Assembly: GCF_004135205.1 (NCBI RefSeq) | Contig: NZ_CP035490.1 | Span: forward strand, 4,135,644-4,199,643 | Length of the DNA: 64,000 bases | Source of the DNA: Hahella sp. KA22 | GTDB lineage: Bacteria > Pseudomonadota > Gammaproteobacteria > Pseudomonadales > Oleiphilaceae | Direction of reading: 5' to 3' | In this document: one piece after another, positions 26,762 to 35,891 of the stretch | How the letters are laid out: the number at the start of each line of letters is the position of its first letter | Position numbering within the stretch: the stretch's first letter is position 1 | Translations under genes and position numbers: made by a program | Notes under the pieces: model-generated | What the model was told of the DNA's origin: nothing | What the model saw: the letters and a program-made list of their open reading frames with translations, nothing else | The model's database searches: none

Positions 26762-27642
26762 GTTACGCCTATCAACGTTTTTACCGCGGCCCCATTGAAG
26801 CCGTCATTTTCGACTGGGCCGGCACCACCTACGATTTCGGCTCGATGGCGCCGATTCGCGCCTTTCAGAATCTGTTCGCCGAGCAAGAGATTCCCATCAC
26901 TCTGGCGGAAGCCCGCGAGCCGATGGGGACGGAGAAACGCGAACACATCACGCGAATCCTGACCATGCCGCGAGTGCGCGAAGCCTGGAGAGAGAAATAT
27001 GGCGCGCTGGCGAGCGAGGCGGACATTGATCGCCTGTATCACGCCTTCGTGCCGATGCAGATCGAGGCCATTCGCGAATGCGCCCGCCCTATCCCCGGCC
27101 TGCTGGAAACAGTCGCCTGGCTGGAGCGACGCAATATCAAAATCGGCGCGAATACCGGCTATAACCGCGACATGCTGGACGTTCTGGCGGATATCGCCGC
27201 CGCCCAGGGCTATCGTCCCGCCAGCAATGTGTGCGCAACGGACGTGCCCAAAGGGCGCCCTTATCCTCACATGAGTCTGAAGAACGCGCTGGAGCTGGGC
27301 GTTGGCGACGTGCGCGCCTGCATCAAAGTGGACGACACCCTGCCCGGCATCGAAGAAGGCCTGGCCGCAGGCATGTGGACCGTCGGCGTCACCACCTCCG
27401 GCAATGAAGTCGGCCTGAGCCAGGAAGACTGGACCGCATTGGACAGCGCCAGCAAAACCGTCTTACGAGAGCAGGCGCAAGAGCGTTTTCGGCGCGGCGG
27501 AGCCCACGTCATCATCGGCAGCGTGGCGGATCTGCCCGCGGCGGTAGAGTATATTGAGCGCTGGCTGGCGCAAGGCCACGGCCCGGACACCACCGGTCTG
27601 GCCGGCGTCACCTTAACCGCGGCGGGAGTTTCCCTCAGGTGA
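26758..27642 (+). CDS. phnX: Phosphonoacetaldehyde hydrolase
   Basis: A 294-aa HAD-superfamily enzyme that cleaves the C-P bond of phosphonoacetaldehyde to acetaldehyde and phosphate. The nucleophile is D19 in VIFDWAGTT and the Schiff-base lysine is K60 in [10 protein letters not shown], both diagnostic. Late HAD acidic residues are in [17 protein letters not shown]. The protein is slightly longer than usual at the C-terminus. Overlaps both neighbours (ATGA and GTGA), so it is translationally coupled in the AEP operon. Confidence 0.94.
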   Translation: MSYAYQRFYRGPIEAVIFDWAGTTYDFGSMAPIRAFQNLFAEQEIPITLAEAREPMGTEKREHITRILTMPRVREAWREKYGALASEADIDRLYHAFVPMQIEAIRECARPIPGLLETVAWLERRNIKIGANTGYNRDMLDVLADIAAAQGYRPASNVCATDVPKGRPYPHMSLKNALELGVGDVRACIKVDDTLPGIEEGLAAGMWTVGVTTSGNEVGLSQEDWTALDSASKTVLREQAQERFRRGGAHVIIGSVADLPAAVEYIERWLAQGHGPDTTGLAGVTLTAAGVSLR

Positions 27643-28562
27643 CATGGACGGCTTTGGTTTTGGTGCTGATTTCCGCTGTCGCCCATGCGGGCTGGAACTT
27701 CTACGGTAAGAAGTCCAGCCCCACCATCGCCTTTTTCTTTCTGGTGACCTTGTTCGGTTTTCTGCTGTTCGCGCCAATTCTGTTCGCGCAGACACAACTG
27801 ATCGCCGCCTTTGACGCCAGAATTCTGCTGCTGTTGCTGGCGACTGGCTTGTTCCAGGCCGTGTATTTGAGCGCCCTGGCGGCGGCTTATCAGGCCGGGG
27901 ATATGTCCATTGCTTACCCCATTGCGCGTTCATCGCCGCTGATCATCGTCTGCCTGACCACCTTCGCTCTCGGCCAACGCGACAGCATCAGCGTGCAAGC
28001 GATGATCGGCGTGGCGTTGATTGTGGGTGGGTGTCTGTTTATCCCTATGACCCGTTTCAGCGACCTGCGCTGGTCCAACTACGGCAACCGCACCACCGCC
28101 TTCGCCCTGCTGGCGGCTGTGGCCACCGCCGGATATTCCATCGTCGACGACGCCGCCACCAGTCAGATGCGCGGACTACTCGATCCTGTCAGTGGACGCC
28201 CCTGGGCGGACCCGCTCCAGGTGTCTCTGGTCTACGTCACCTTGCAGTGCCTGAGCGCTGCGCTATGGATGTCCTTGTTAATCGCTTTAGTCAGCAAGGA
28301 GCAAGAGCGCCTGCAACCGTTACTGCGTCACTCTTTGGTGCGATGCATAGGAACCGCCGCCTTTATGACCGGCGCTTATGCGTTGGTGATTCTGGCCATG
28401 GCGTTCGCCAGTAACGTCAGTTACGTGGTTGCGTTTCGTCAGGTCAGCATTCCCTTGGGCGTGCTAATGGCGGTGGTGGGGTTCAAGGAGAAACTGTATC
28501 CCCCCAAGGTTGCGGGCGTCTTCACCACCGTATGCGGGCTGGTCGCCGTGGCGCTTGGGTAA
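27639..28562 (+). CDS. EamA/DMT-family transporter
   Basis: A 307-aa inner-membrane protein with about ten hydrophobic helices in two EamA repeats (YPIARSSPLIIVCLTTFALG in the first, YVVAFRQVSIPLGVLMAVV in the second). DMT proteins export or import small metabolites. The GTG start overlaps the phnX stop, so it belongs to the AEP operon; it may export a by-product such as alanine or an amine, or act as a second phosphonate carrier. Substrate unknown. Confidence 0.8.
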   Translation: MTWTALVLVLISAVAHAGWNFYGKKSSPTIAFFFLVTLFGFLLFAPILFAQTQLIAAFDARILLLLLATGLFQAVYLSALAAAYQAGDMSIAYPIARSSPLIIVCLTTFALGQRDSISVQAMIGVALIVGGCLFIPMTRFSDLRWSNYGNRTTAFALLAAVATAGYSIVDDAATSQMRGLLDPVSGRPWADPLQVSLVYVTLQCLSAALWMSLLIALVSKEQERLQPLLRHSLVRCIGTAAFMTGAYALVILAMAFASNVSYVVAFRQVSIPLGVLMAVVGFKEKLYPPKVAGVFTTVCGLVAVALG

Positions 28563-28590
28563 GGTCTGTTAACGTGATTGATGAAAGAAG

Positions 28591-29826
28591 ATGAGTACCA
28601 CAAATCGACATTTTGACGTCATTGTCATCGGCGCCGGCATCCTCGGATGCGCCAGCGCCGACTATTTAAGCGCGCAAGGACAGAAAGTCCTGTTGCTGGA
28701 TCGACGCGCGCCCGCCAGCGCCACCACCAGCCAGGCCGCCGCCTTGTTGGGACGCGCCCGCGGCGACGCCACCGGGCTGGAGATGGTCGACGAAACCTGG
28801 CGTGCGATTGAACGCCTGCAAACCAACTTGAAGGAAGACCTGGATCTGCGCGCCTGCGGCAGTCTGCACGCAGGCGTCAGCGCCGCCGCCAGCGCCAAAA
28901 TCCACACGCTGGCGGACGAAACGAGCAAACGGCGCCGCTCCGTCCGTTATCTGGACACCCATGATTTGCAGACGCGCCTCCCCTGGTTACAAGCGCCCAA
29001 GGACGTTGTGGCTGTCTTCGTCGCCGAAGACGGCTATATCGACCCCTATCAACTGGCCAGCGCGTACTTGCGTCATGCTCGTCGCTGCGGCGCCAGGTTA
29101 CAGCTCAATGCCGAGGTCGCGGAAATTCTGACGGACAGTCAAGGCGTCTGCGGCGTAAGGTGCGCTGATGGCGTCAGCTATTATTCTCGACAGCTTGTGC
29201 TGACGGGCGGTCCCTGGAGCGCGCTGCTATTGCGCCCTTTAGGACTGGCGCCCGCCATGGCGCCGGTGCGCAGTCAATATTGGATCTCCGCCCCGGACGC
29301 ACGCATCCAGCCGGATACGCCGGTCCTGGTGCTGCCGGACGCCAACGCCTATGCACGCCCGGAAGTTGGTGGACTGTTATTCGGACTGCGCGACCGCCAG
29401 CGTGTGCATTGTTCGCCCGAGCTGCTACCGGAGGACATCCATCGCTTCAGTTTTGATCAGGACAGCAATGGCCTCGCGTCGCTGGAAGACGGTTACGCGG
29501 GTCTTCAGCGTTGGCTGCCCATGTTGGACGAATTAAGGATCGCCGCCTATGTCAGCGGCGTATCCAGCTACACCCCGGACGGACATTTTCTGATCGGCTC
29601 CTTGGGAATCCCCGGTTTGTGGCTGGCGTCCGGATGCTGCGGCGGCGGTGTCGGGGCGTCTGGCGGTTTTGGACGTCTGATCGCCGAACTTATCAGTGGC
29701 GCCAAGCCCTTCACCAACGCCAGCCTGTATGACCCTAATCGTTTTGACGCCCACGACGTCAATCCATTCGATCCCGCCTTTCGACTGCGCTGCGCTCTAG
29801 CGCGTGAAGGCAAAGTATCAGGCTAA
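28591..29826 (+). CDS. FAD-dependent oxidoreductase (DAO family)
   Basis: A 411-aa flavoenzyme. N-terminal dinucleotide fold VIVIGAGILGCASADYLS (about 10-27) and the C-terminal FAD-binding stretch GLWLASGCCGGGVGASGGFG. DAO-family enzymes oxidise amines or D-amino acids. Flavoenzymes of this kind recur in phosphonate clusters and some oxidise AEP or N-methyl-AEP to phosphonoacetaldehyde, which phnX could then use; that role is inferred from position. AAGAAG precedes the ATG. Contains a GGACACCCA core read as Asp-Thr-His (28953). Confidence 0.85.
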   Translation: MSTTNRHFDVIVIGAGILGCASADYLSAQGQKVLLLDRRAPASATTSQAAALLGRARGDATGLEMVDETWRAIERLQTNLKEDLDLRACGSLHAGVSAAASAKIHTLADETSKRRRSVRYLDTHDLQTRLPWLQAPKDVVAVFVAEDGYIDPYQLASAYLRHARRCGARLQLNAEVAEILTDSQGVCGVRCADGVSYYSRQLVLTGGPWSALLLRPLGLAPAMAPVRSQYWISAPDARIQPDTPVLVLPDANAYARPEVGGLLFGLRDRQRVHCSPELLPEDIHRFSFDQDSNGLASLEDGYAGLQRWLPMLDELRIAAYVSGVSSYTPDGHFLIGSLGIPGLWLASGCCGGGVGASGGFGRLIAELISGAKPFTNASLYDPNRFDAHDVNPFDPAFRLRCALAREGKVSG

Positions 29827-29865
29827 TATTTGCTTTTTTTATGACTCACGATTTTAGGTTTTTCT

Positions 29866-30540
29866 ATGCCCTTAGCGCTTTTTGATCTCGATAACACCCT
29901 GCTCGCCGGCGACAGCGCGCAAGCTTTTTCCGAATTTCTCGCCGCCCGGGACGACATCGCCACGCCGCCCAATTTCCTGGAGCGCAACCAAGCCTTTATG
30001 GATGACTACGAAGCCGGGGCCCTGGATTTCAACGCCTACATGTCCTACACCCTGGCGCCCGTGGTGGGACTGCCGCCTGCGCAGCTGCAAGCGCTGATCC
30101 ACGCTTATCTGGACACCCACATTAACGCCATGATTCCCTCACGCGCCCGCGCTCTACTGGAAGAGCACCACCGCGCCGGCGACCCGGTCGTCATCGTTTC
30201 CGCCACCGGCGCGCACTTGGTGGAACCAATCGCCGCTCGCCTTGGCGTAGCCCATGTGCTGGCGGTGGACATTGAGACTCGGGACGGCGTCATCACTGGC
30301 GCCCTTATCGGGACACCCACTTTTAGAGAAGGCAAAGTCATCCGGGTGCAGGCATGGGCGGCCCAGCATGGCTGGGATTATCACAGCGCGGCCTTTTACA
30401 GCGACTCCCATAATGACCTGCCGCTGCTGGAGGCTGTCCGTCGCCCGGTGGCGGTTGATCCTGACCCCGTCCTGCGACGTATCGCCGCCGAGCGGAATTG
30501 GGAAATCCTATCGCTAAGAGATGAAAAGGCGCATTCATGA
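29866..30540 (+). CDS. HAD-IB hydrolase (SerB-like phosphatase)
   Basis: A 224-aa HAD phosphatase. Nucleophile motif LFDLDNTLLAGD (4-15), motif II VIVSATGAH, motif III lysine in FREGKVIRVQAW and motif IV YSDSHNDLPLLEA. Likely cleaves a phosphomonoester released in or near the AEP pathway; the substrate is unknown. Two GGACACCCA cores lie within the gene (30111, 30311) in different frames. Its stop overlaps the next start. Confidence 0.87.
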   Translation: MPLALFDLDNTLLAGDSAQAFSEFLAARDDIATPPNFLERNQAFMDDYEAGALDFNAYMSYTLAPVVGLPPAQLQALIHAYLDTHINAMIPSRARALLEEHHRAGDPVVIVSATGAHLVEPIAARLGVAHVLAVDIETRDGVITGALIGTPTFREGKVIRVQAWAAQHGWDYHSAAFYSDSHNDLPLLEAVRRPVAVDPDPVLRRIAAERNWEILSLRDEKAHS

Positions 30541-31103
30541 TAAGCCATCAATTTCTGACTGAACTGGAGCGCCTGTTCAGCCTTTATGGAAACAGAAGCT
30601 ACGGCGAGCACTGCACGCAGTACGAACACATGGCGCAATGCGGCTGGTGTGCGCAGCGGCAAGGCGGCTCAAAAGCGCTCATCGGAGCTGCGTTTCTACA
30701 CGACATCGGACACCTGCTGGCGGAAGATCGCAACCTGCCCGGCCGGGATCAATGGGGCTATGTCCATCACGATAGTCTTGCTGAGTCCTGGCTACGGGAA
30801 CACGGACTGCCAGAAAACCTGATCAGGCCTATCGGCATGCATGTGCAGGCGAAGCGTTATCTGGTGGCGACCCGACCTGAGTACGCCAAAGGACTATCCG
30901 TCGCCAGCCAGGCCACCCTGTTGCAACAGGGCGGCCCGTTCACCGAAGAACAATGCCGCGAGTTTGAAGCTGACCCCGCCTTTCACGACGCCATTCGCCT
31001 GCGGGAGCTGGATGAGCTAGGCAAGGCGGAAGAGTTTGAATTGCCGCCGCTGCAAGAGTGGGTGTCCTGGTTAGAGCGGCATTTTAGTCACCAGACTCAA
31101 TGA
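30537..31103 (+). CDS. phnZ: PhnZ-like HD-domain oxygenase
   Basis: A 188-aa HD-domain protein of the phosphonate-operon HDIG type. Visible metal ligands: Y22-G-E24 and E30-H31 (YGEHCTQYEHMAQ), H55-D56 (FLHDIGH, with H59), H77/H78 and H102 (GMHVQAKRYLV, with K106). PhnZ uses a mixed-valent di-iron centre to oxidise (R)-1-hydroxy-2-aminoethylphosphonate to glycine and phosphate. The usual partner PhnY, which makes that substrate, is not in the window. Translationally coupled to the HAD gene; last gene of the operon. A GTGGGTGTCC copy lies near its end (31058). Confidence 0.85.
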   Translation: MISHQFLTELERLFSLYGNRSYGEHCTQYEHMAQCGWCAQRQGGSKALIGAAFLHDIGHLLAEDRNLPGRDQWGYVHHDSLAESWLREHGLPENLIRPIGMHVQAKRYLVATRPEYAKGLSVASQATLLQQGGPFTEEQCREFEADPAFHDAIRLRELDELGKAEEFELPPLQEWVSWLERHFSHQTQ

Positions 31104-31274
31104 ACCATATCTGACAATTTAAATCATTTATATTCAATAGATTAACAACATAACTTAAACCTATTTATAATAATAAATAAGACCCCTTTTTCTGGCTAAT
31201 CGCTGGTATGCCTCGACTAGTCACCGCCACTTTAAGATGGGTGTCCTGATAAGCAGGTTGAGGCCCGCCACCGT

Positions 31275-31437
31275 TCAATTCTTGAACACGTCATCCTCGA
31301 GCAGTCTGCAGATCTTGCCCGATTGGACATTGAAATTGACGTAGCCAATGGACTCCAGCGGCATTTTGATCCACCAGGCACAAAGGTGGCGGCGTAAGCG
31401 TGGGTGGAGATGATGGTTGTGTCCCCCAGGGTCAGGC
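31275..31437 (-). pseudogene. Remnant of a small protein, frameshifted
   Basis: On the minus strand, one frame reads EGAIHGLTLGDTTIISTHAY and, after a shift near 31370, another reads WWIKMPLESIGYVNFNVQSG and on to LLEDDVFKN with TGA at 31275-31277. Both halves look like coding sequence (small proteins with a G-LTLGD start), but no intact ORF exists. The rest of the 31104-31601 gap is A+T-rich with one ATGGGTGTCC copy at 31237. Confidence 0.35.
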
Positions 31438-31601
31438 CGTGTATAGCTCCTTCATAGGTATCTCATATATATCAGTGAGTTAGAAGAAAAAGTGAAAATC
31501 AGACTACGATAGTCCCTTGCTAGATAGAAGCGCTTAAATATGGAAAAGTAAGGATGATCGTTGTTAACCGTCTTTCTGAGACCAAGATCTGTTTATCTAA
31601 T

Positions 31602-32411
31602 TCATGGAGATCCAGGGGATTGTGTATTAGCCATGGGATTGAACCGTGCAATCAGACCTTCTTCCCGCATCGCCCTCAACGTCGCCTCCAGAGCGGGGGC
31701 CAGATCCTGGTTGCGCTTGTGTACATACAAATAGGTCGAGACGCTTTCCAACACGCCAGCTTTGTTAATGCTGGCGTGAGAAAACTCCTCCGCGTGCAAC
31801 AGCGGATCGACCACAAAGTCGAGGTCGATGTACAGATCCGCCCGCCCCGCCTGCAGACGCCGCAAGCCCAGGTTGGCGTTGGCGACAAATTCCACCGGGC
31901 CCAGTTGCTTGATTTTAGGAAGCTCCTCCTCACAGCTCCCAACGCCTAAGCGACAATCCACCCGTAAATCCTGTCCGGCCAGGCTACTCCAGCCGTTCAC
32001 CCGCAAACCGGGAGACAGCGCATAGGCGGTAAAGCTCACCTCCCACAAAGGCGCGTTAATTCTTATCAGGTTCGGGTGCGCCGCCTCATACCCCGCCACG
32101 CGGCTGGGCAAACCATCCACCAGGCCAGAGTTAGCCAGCGCGCCACAGCGCTTGGAGGGGAAGGTTTTCATTTCAAACTCCAAGTTGAGACGGCGAAATA
32201 CTTCGGTATAGAAGAGCTTGTACTGGCGACCCTGTTCGGTTTCCGCCACTTGAGAAGACACCACCAATACCATTTTGCGAGCGGCGTAGGTGGGCGTTGC
32301 ACTGAGAGCGATAACGCAACCCAGCAACAACAAGCGCATCGCCAATAGACAGGATACGTGGCTTCCAGATAGGAGCATGAGACAGAACGGCATAAAGCGG
32401 CGGACAGACAT
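31602..32411 (-). CDS. Periplasmic solute-binding protein (SBP_bac_3-like)
   Basis: A protein of 245-269 aa with an N-terminal signal sequence (RLLLLGCVIALSATPTYA|AR). The mature part has the ligand-fold features of amino-acid-type binding proteins: YTEVFRRLNLEFEMKTFPSKRC, LAGQDLRVDCRLGVG, LQAGRADLYIDLD and LYVHKRNQDLAPALE. No ABC permease or ATPase is adjacent, as is common for orphan binding proteins that may serve in sensing. The start may be an internal ATG at 32339; neither has a strong ribosome site. A paralogue-type gene lies at 57.3 kb. Confidence 0.75.
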   Translation of the reverse strand: MSVRRFMPFCLMLLSGSHVSCLLAMRLLLLGCVIALSATPTYAARKMVLVVSSQVAETEQGRQYKLFYTEVFRRLNLEFEMKTFPSKRCGALANSGLVDGLPSRVAGYEAAHPNLIRINAPLWEVSFTAYALSPGLRVNGWSSLAGQDLRVDCRLGVGSCEEELPKIKQLGPVEFVANANLGLRRLQAGRADLYIDLDFVVDPLLHAEEFSHASINKAGVLESVSTYLYVHKRNQDLAPALEATLRAMREEGLIARFNPMANTQSPGSP

Positions 32412-32459
32412 ACTTCAAGCATAGTTGGAAAACGCCAGGACGCTATGCTAATGCGAGCC

Positions 32460-32978
32460 TCAAGCTATATCCCGCTGGAAACGGGCCATGGGAAAGCGTG
32501 AGCCAGGGCATTGCGTCGACTCTCCGGGAGTCATGCCATGGCCGGAGACATTCGCGGCGGGAATATCGTAGCGGGTCATCAATGCACGGGTCAGCCTGAC
32601 TAAAGCCTGGTACTGAGACTCAGGCACATCGCGTTTTTCAAAATCGCCAATCAGGCATACGCCAATACCGAGAAAGTTACGCGTCAGATTATGCAGCGTC
32701 AGATGCCCGCCCCAGAGGTCATACTCCTGCCGCCAGTCGCTGGCCACCTCTCCCATAGCGAGCCCATGGCCGTTGCCGATGACATAGTGATAGGGAATCG
32801 CATGAATGGGATCGTTGGGCTGGCGTTCTCGATGCACCCGTTGCAGCAACGCCAGATCTCCAGAGGCGCCGCCGCTGTGATGAATGACGATATAGCGCCA
32901 GCGACGCGGCCAACTCCAGACTCCCAGCCCCGCCGCCGCAAGCAGCGACGAGGCGAGAATAAACTTGCGGCGGTTCAT
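32460..32978 (-). CDS. N-acetylmuramoyl-L-alanine amidase (Amidase_2)
   Basis: A 172-aa exported amidase that cleaves the bond between N-acetylmuramate and L-alanine in peptidoglycan. N-terminal arginine-containing signal or membrane anchor (MNRRKFILASSLLAAAGLG), zinc motif YIVIHHSGG, HYVIGNGHG, and SGHGMTPGESTQCPG, with histidine and cysteine in the places of the T7-lysozyme-type ligands. The usual catalytic lysine position before the cysteine is threonine/glutamine here. Lies in its own unit. Confidence 0.85.
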   Translation of the reverse strand: MNRRKFILASSLLAAAGLGVWSWPRRWRYIVIHHSGGASGDLALLQRVHRERQPNDPIHAIPYHYVIGNGHGLAMGEVASDWRQEYDLWGGHLTLHNLTRNFLGIGVCLIGDFEKRDVPESQYQALVRLTRALMTRYDIPAANVSGHGMTPGESTQCPGSRFPMARFQRDIA

Positions 32979-33159
32979 AAGGTTCGTGGCGGCCTCGTTC
33001 TTCTCGGCGTCCCAGGCGCCCGCGATTTATACATCGGTTTACTAAAACGCGCTTACCAGGACACCCACATTAGTCAAAGCGTTCAGTACTACCTTCTCCT
33101 TTATCGCCGCGCAAGTTAAACGTCATTAAGCCGTCCGTTCTGCGTGCTGCCGTAGCGGT

Positions 33160-33465
33160 TCAGGCTGCACTCAAGTTTCGGCTTTCCGCCGGAGCCTCAA
33201 AGACGTGGTAAGCCTCGGGCCCAAAGGGATCAAGCGCCGTATCAAGGTGGCAGTAGTTCTCCGGCACCGGCTCGCCTGACATCACCACGTAAAACAGCCG
33301 GGGTTGAGAGGGTATTTCCACCGCCAAGGGCTCCTCAACCCAGATAAACACAGCTTTCTCCGTCACCAGATATTCGGAGCGAACAATCCGGCTGCCTTCT
33401 CGCAGCATGATACGATTGGCGGTTTGCGGTCCTTCAAGACGATATTTGTGGATAGCTTTCATCAT
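33160..33465 (-). CDS. Hypothetical protein, 101 aa
   Basis: A small soluble protein: ATKYRL-type start (AIHKYRLEG), REGSRIVRSEYLV, then AVFIWVEEPLAVEIPSQPR and FYVVMSGEPVPE. The pattern resembles a widespread small beta-sandwich family (DUF7352-like) found in phages and bacteria; function unknown. AGGT lies seven bases before the ATG. Confidence 0.6.
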   Translation of the reverse strand: MMKAIHKYRLEGPQTANRIMLREGSRIVRSEYLVTEKAVFIWVEEPLAVEIPSQPRLFYVVMSGEPVPENYCHLDTALDPFGPEAYHVFEAPAESRNLSAA

Positions 33466-33581
33466 AGCGTTTACCTGTTGCTTGCTTCAGTCTCAGTCTG
33501 GCAAAGCCAACAGATCGAGAAAAGCAGTTTTAAACGTCGTTTTGATACGGTTTTTTCGATCTTAATGCCTTCTTTTGATGC

Positions 33582-34475
33582 TCAAGACGCTGAACGGCGC
33601 AGACAAATCGCCTCCACCGCCGGGTTACCGGAGCGAGCGCTGCGCGTGACGGCGTACAGCCGCTCAGTCACCGCTTCAATGCTGCCTACCAGCTCCACTT
33701 GGTACTGCCGCAATACTTCCTCACAGATGACGGTTGGAGCGGCGAATACACCCAGACCGCGAGCGCCGAACACTTTGACCAATGCGCTATCGTCAATTTC
33801 CGCTTTGATGACCGGCTTGACGCCATGATCGCCCAGCCAGCGCATCAATTGCTGAAAATACGGCGACTCCAGAGTTGTCGCTAATAATGGCTGTCCATCC
33901 AAGCTGAGAGGAAAGTTTTTGCGTAAAGTACGCGCCAGATCGGGCTTGGCGAACAGGCTGATGCTGGAGCTTTCCAGCTCGCGCCAGTGGGTCTGGCTGT
34001 CTCGATGAAGGGGCGGCAAGCGATCCGCCAGCACGATATCCAGACGATAACTCAGCAGCTCCTGCACTAAGTGCTCGACAGTCCCCGAGCGACACGAGAG
34101 CTTGACCTCCCGATCCAGATGCAGGGCCGGCTCCAACATGCGGTAAGCGAACAGTTTATGGATCGAAGCGGAAATCCCCACCGCCAGACTGATGGAGCGC
34201 CCACTGGTCACCAGCAACGCAACCTGTTGCAGCTCGCCGGCCACCCGGAACATATCGTCCGCGTAACTGAGCACCAGCCGGCCAAGCTGGGTCAACGTCA
34301 TACGCCGTCCCTTGCGATTGAACAACAAACCGCCCAGCGACTCCTCAAGGGAGGATAATTGTCCGCTGAGCGTCTGCGGCGCCAGATTGAGTTCCTTACT
34401 GGCGGCGACCAGCGAGCCCTCCCGCGCGATCACCCAGAAATAGTAAAGATGTTTAAAGTTCAGCGATTTCAGCAT
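33582..34475 (-). CDS. LysR-family regulator, NhaR-like
   Basis: A 297-aa LysR-type activator. Winged HTH about 5-65 (LNFKHLYYFWVIAREGSLVAASKELNLAPQ-type start with FWVIAREGS), effector domain 90-297. The opening LNFKHLYYFW and the overall length match NhaR, which answers sodium stress by activating the NhaA antiporter. No antiporter gene is close, so the target is unknown. Confidence 0.82.
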   Translation of the reverse strand: MLKSLNFKHLYYFWVIAREGSLVAASKELNLAPQTLSGQLSSLEESLGGLLFNRKGRRMTLTQLGRLVLSYADDMFRVAGELQQVALLVTSGRSISLAVGISASIHKLFAYRMLEPALHLDREVKLSCRSGTVEHLVQELLSYRLDIVLADRLPPLHRDSQTHWRELESSSISLFAKPDLARTLRKNFPLSLDGQPLLATTLESPYFQQLMRWLGDHGVKPVIKAEIDDSALVKVFGARGLGVFAAPTVICEEVLRQYQVELVGSIEAVTERLYAVTRSARSGNPAVEAICLRRSAS

Positions 34476-34636
34476 TAATGCGGCTCTCCCTACCTGTCTG
34501 CTACCTCTCTGTTTAGCAGAAGCAAGGGGGTTGTTGAAACCTGAAGAGCATTAAAACGCCCGCCTGTTGAAGCAGTGATGTTTTCGTGCACGAAAGGTGG
34601 GTGTCCATTTAATGATTTTGACGATGACTGGAAGTT

Positions 34637-34782
34637 ATTAACATGGCAATGATATTGGCATGTTAATCATCAGGCGCATGGACGCGCCTGCGCGGCGTTA
34701 AGCCGCGGGAGACAGGGCCTGACATGTGCAGGCCCTGTCGTTGCAGACAAATAGAAGGAAGCTATTTGTCTGCCTGATTAAT
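34637..34782. repeat. 146-bp multi-hairpin element, copy 3
   Basis: Same layout as copy 1 but of the second subfamily (ATTAACATGG start, a perfect GCAGACAAATAG/CTATTTGTCTGC last stem). A GTGGGTGTCC copy lies 31 bp to its left and another 4 bp to its right. Confidence 0.85.
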
Positions 34783-34785
34783 AGT

Positions 34786-34857
34786 AGGACACCCAGTAAG
34801 AGCGCTTCGACAAGCTCAGCGCGAACGGGTGGATTTGGGATTGAATTTTTAGGGATA
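34786..34857. repeat. Solitary unit of the phnS-phnT array
   Basis: GGACACCCAGTAAGAGCGCT, then TTCGACAAGCTCAGCGCGAA and GGATTTGGGATTGAATTTTT follow the order seen at 22303-22372 almost base for base, 12 kb away. It directly abuts element copy 3. Confidence 0.7.
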
Positions 34858-34993
34858 GACAATTGCTGGCTTGGCGGCAAGCCTTGGGAAACCGGATCGG
34901 ACAGGGTCTACGGTGGGTGTCTTGCTAACATTGCACTATTAGCGTTGAGACCGTAACCCCTTCAAAATCCTGGGGTTCAGTCACACTCAAAAT

Positions 34994-35103
34994 GTGGGTG
35001 TCCTGTTAAGAACACCATGGCTGAGCCCCCGCAAACATGGGGGCCCATCGCACCTTAACGGTGGGTGTCCTGCTAGCGCTATTCGTGTAAAAAGTGGGTG
35101 TCC
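34994..35103 (+). repeat. Three GTGGGTGTCC copies before deoD
   Basis: GTGGGTGTCCTG at 34994, 35061 and 35094, followed by TTAA, CTAG and TTAA. They are in the same orientation, 67 and 33 bp apart. A diverged copy (GTGGGTGTCTTG) is at 34912. With the other repeats they fill the 642-bp gap 34476-35117. Confidence 0.8.
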
Positions 35104-35117
35104 TGTTAACGTGATGG

Positions 35118-35828
35118 CTAGAAGCTGACCGCCGCTTCCAGGGCGATTTCCACCATGTCGTTGAAGCTGGTGCGTCTTTCTTCCGGGCTCAGTCTTTCAC
35201 CGCTTAACAGATGATCGCTGACGGTGCAAAGCGCCAGGGCTTTGCCGCCACATGCGGCGGCCACGCCGTAGAGTCCGGCGGCTTCCATCTCCACCGCCTT
35301 GACGCCATGTGCGGATAGGTGTTCTGTTAAGCCGGGATCGGCGGCGTAGAACAGGTCTGTGGTGAACAAAGCGCCAACATGGTATCGCGTCTCCCGACGA
35401 CGGGCGGCGTTGACCACTGGCTCCAGCAAATCATAGTCGGCAATGGCGGCGAAATCGTAATGATTGAGACGCACTCGGTTCACCAAAGAGTCCGTTCCTG
35501 CCCCCATTCCGATAACGATGTCGCGCACTTTCACTTCATCGCGAATAGAACCGCAGGAGCCGACGCGAACGATATTTTTCACATTGAACTGGGTATATAG
35601 CTCATGGGCGTAGATGGAGATGGAGGGCACGCCCATGCCTGATCCCATAACCGAAAGCCTGCGTCCACGGTATTCGCCAGTGTATCCGAGCATACCGCGC
35701 ACATCATTCACCAACACGGGTTTCGCCAGATAAGTCTCCGCGATGTGTTTGGCTCGGAGCGGATCGCCCGGCATCAAAACGGTATCTGCAAAGTCACCGG
35801 GATTAGCGGCGATATGAGGAGTGGCCAT
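35118..35828 (-). CDS. deoD: Purine-nucleoside phosphorylase
   Basis: A 236-aa hexameric-type (PNP_UDP_1) phosphorylase that splits purine (deoxy)nucleosides with phosphate into base and (deoxy)ribose 1-phosphate. Motifs: [15 protein letters not shown] at the N-terminus, RVGSCGS and the nucleoside site [13 protein letters not shown]. Follows deoB by 63 bp on the same strand; AAGGAAG precedes the ATG. Forms a salvage set with deoB and deoC. Confidence 0.95.
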   Translation of the reverse strand: MATPHIAANPGDFADTVLMPGDPLRAKHIAETYLAKPVLVNDVRGMLGYTGEYRGRRLSVMGSGMGVPSISIYAHELYTQFNVKNIVRVGSCGSIRDEVKVRDIVIGMGAGTDSLVNRVRLNHYDFAAIADYDLLEPVVNAARRRETRYHVGALFTTDLFYAADPGLTEHLSAHGVKAVEMEAAGLYGVAAACGGKALALCTVSDHLLSGERLSPEERRTSFNDMVEIALEAAVSF

Positions 35829-35891
35829 AATCGTCTTCCTTATGTGATGAGGTGAAACAGATGGGCGCGCATCCCGGCGCCCTGGGATAAT

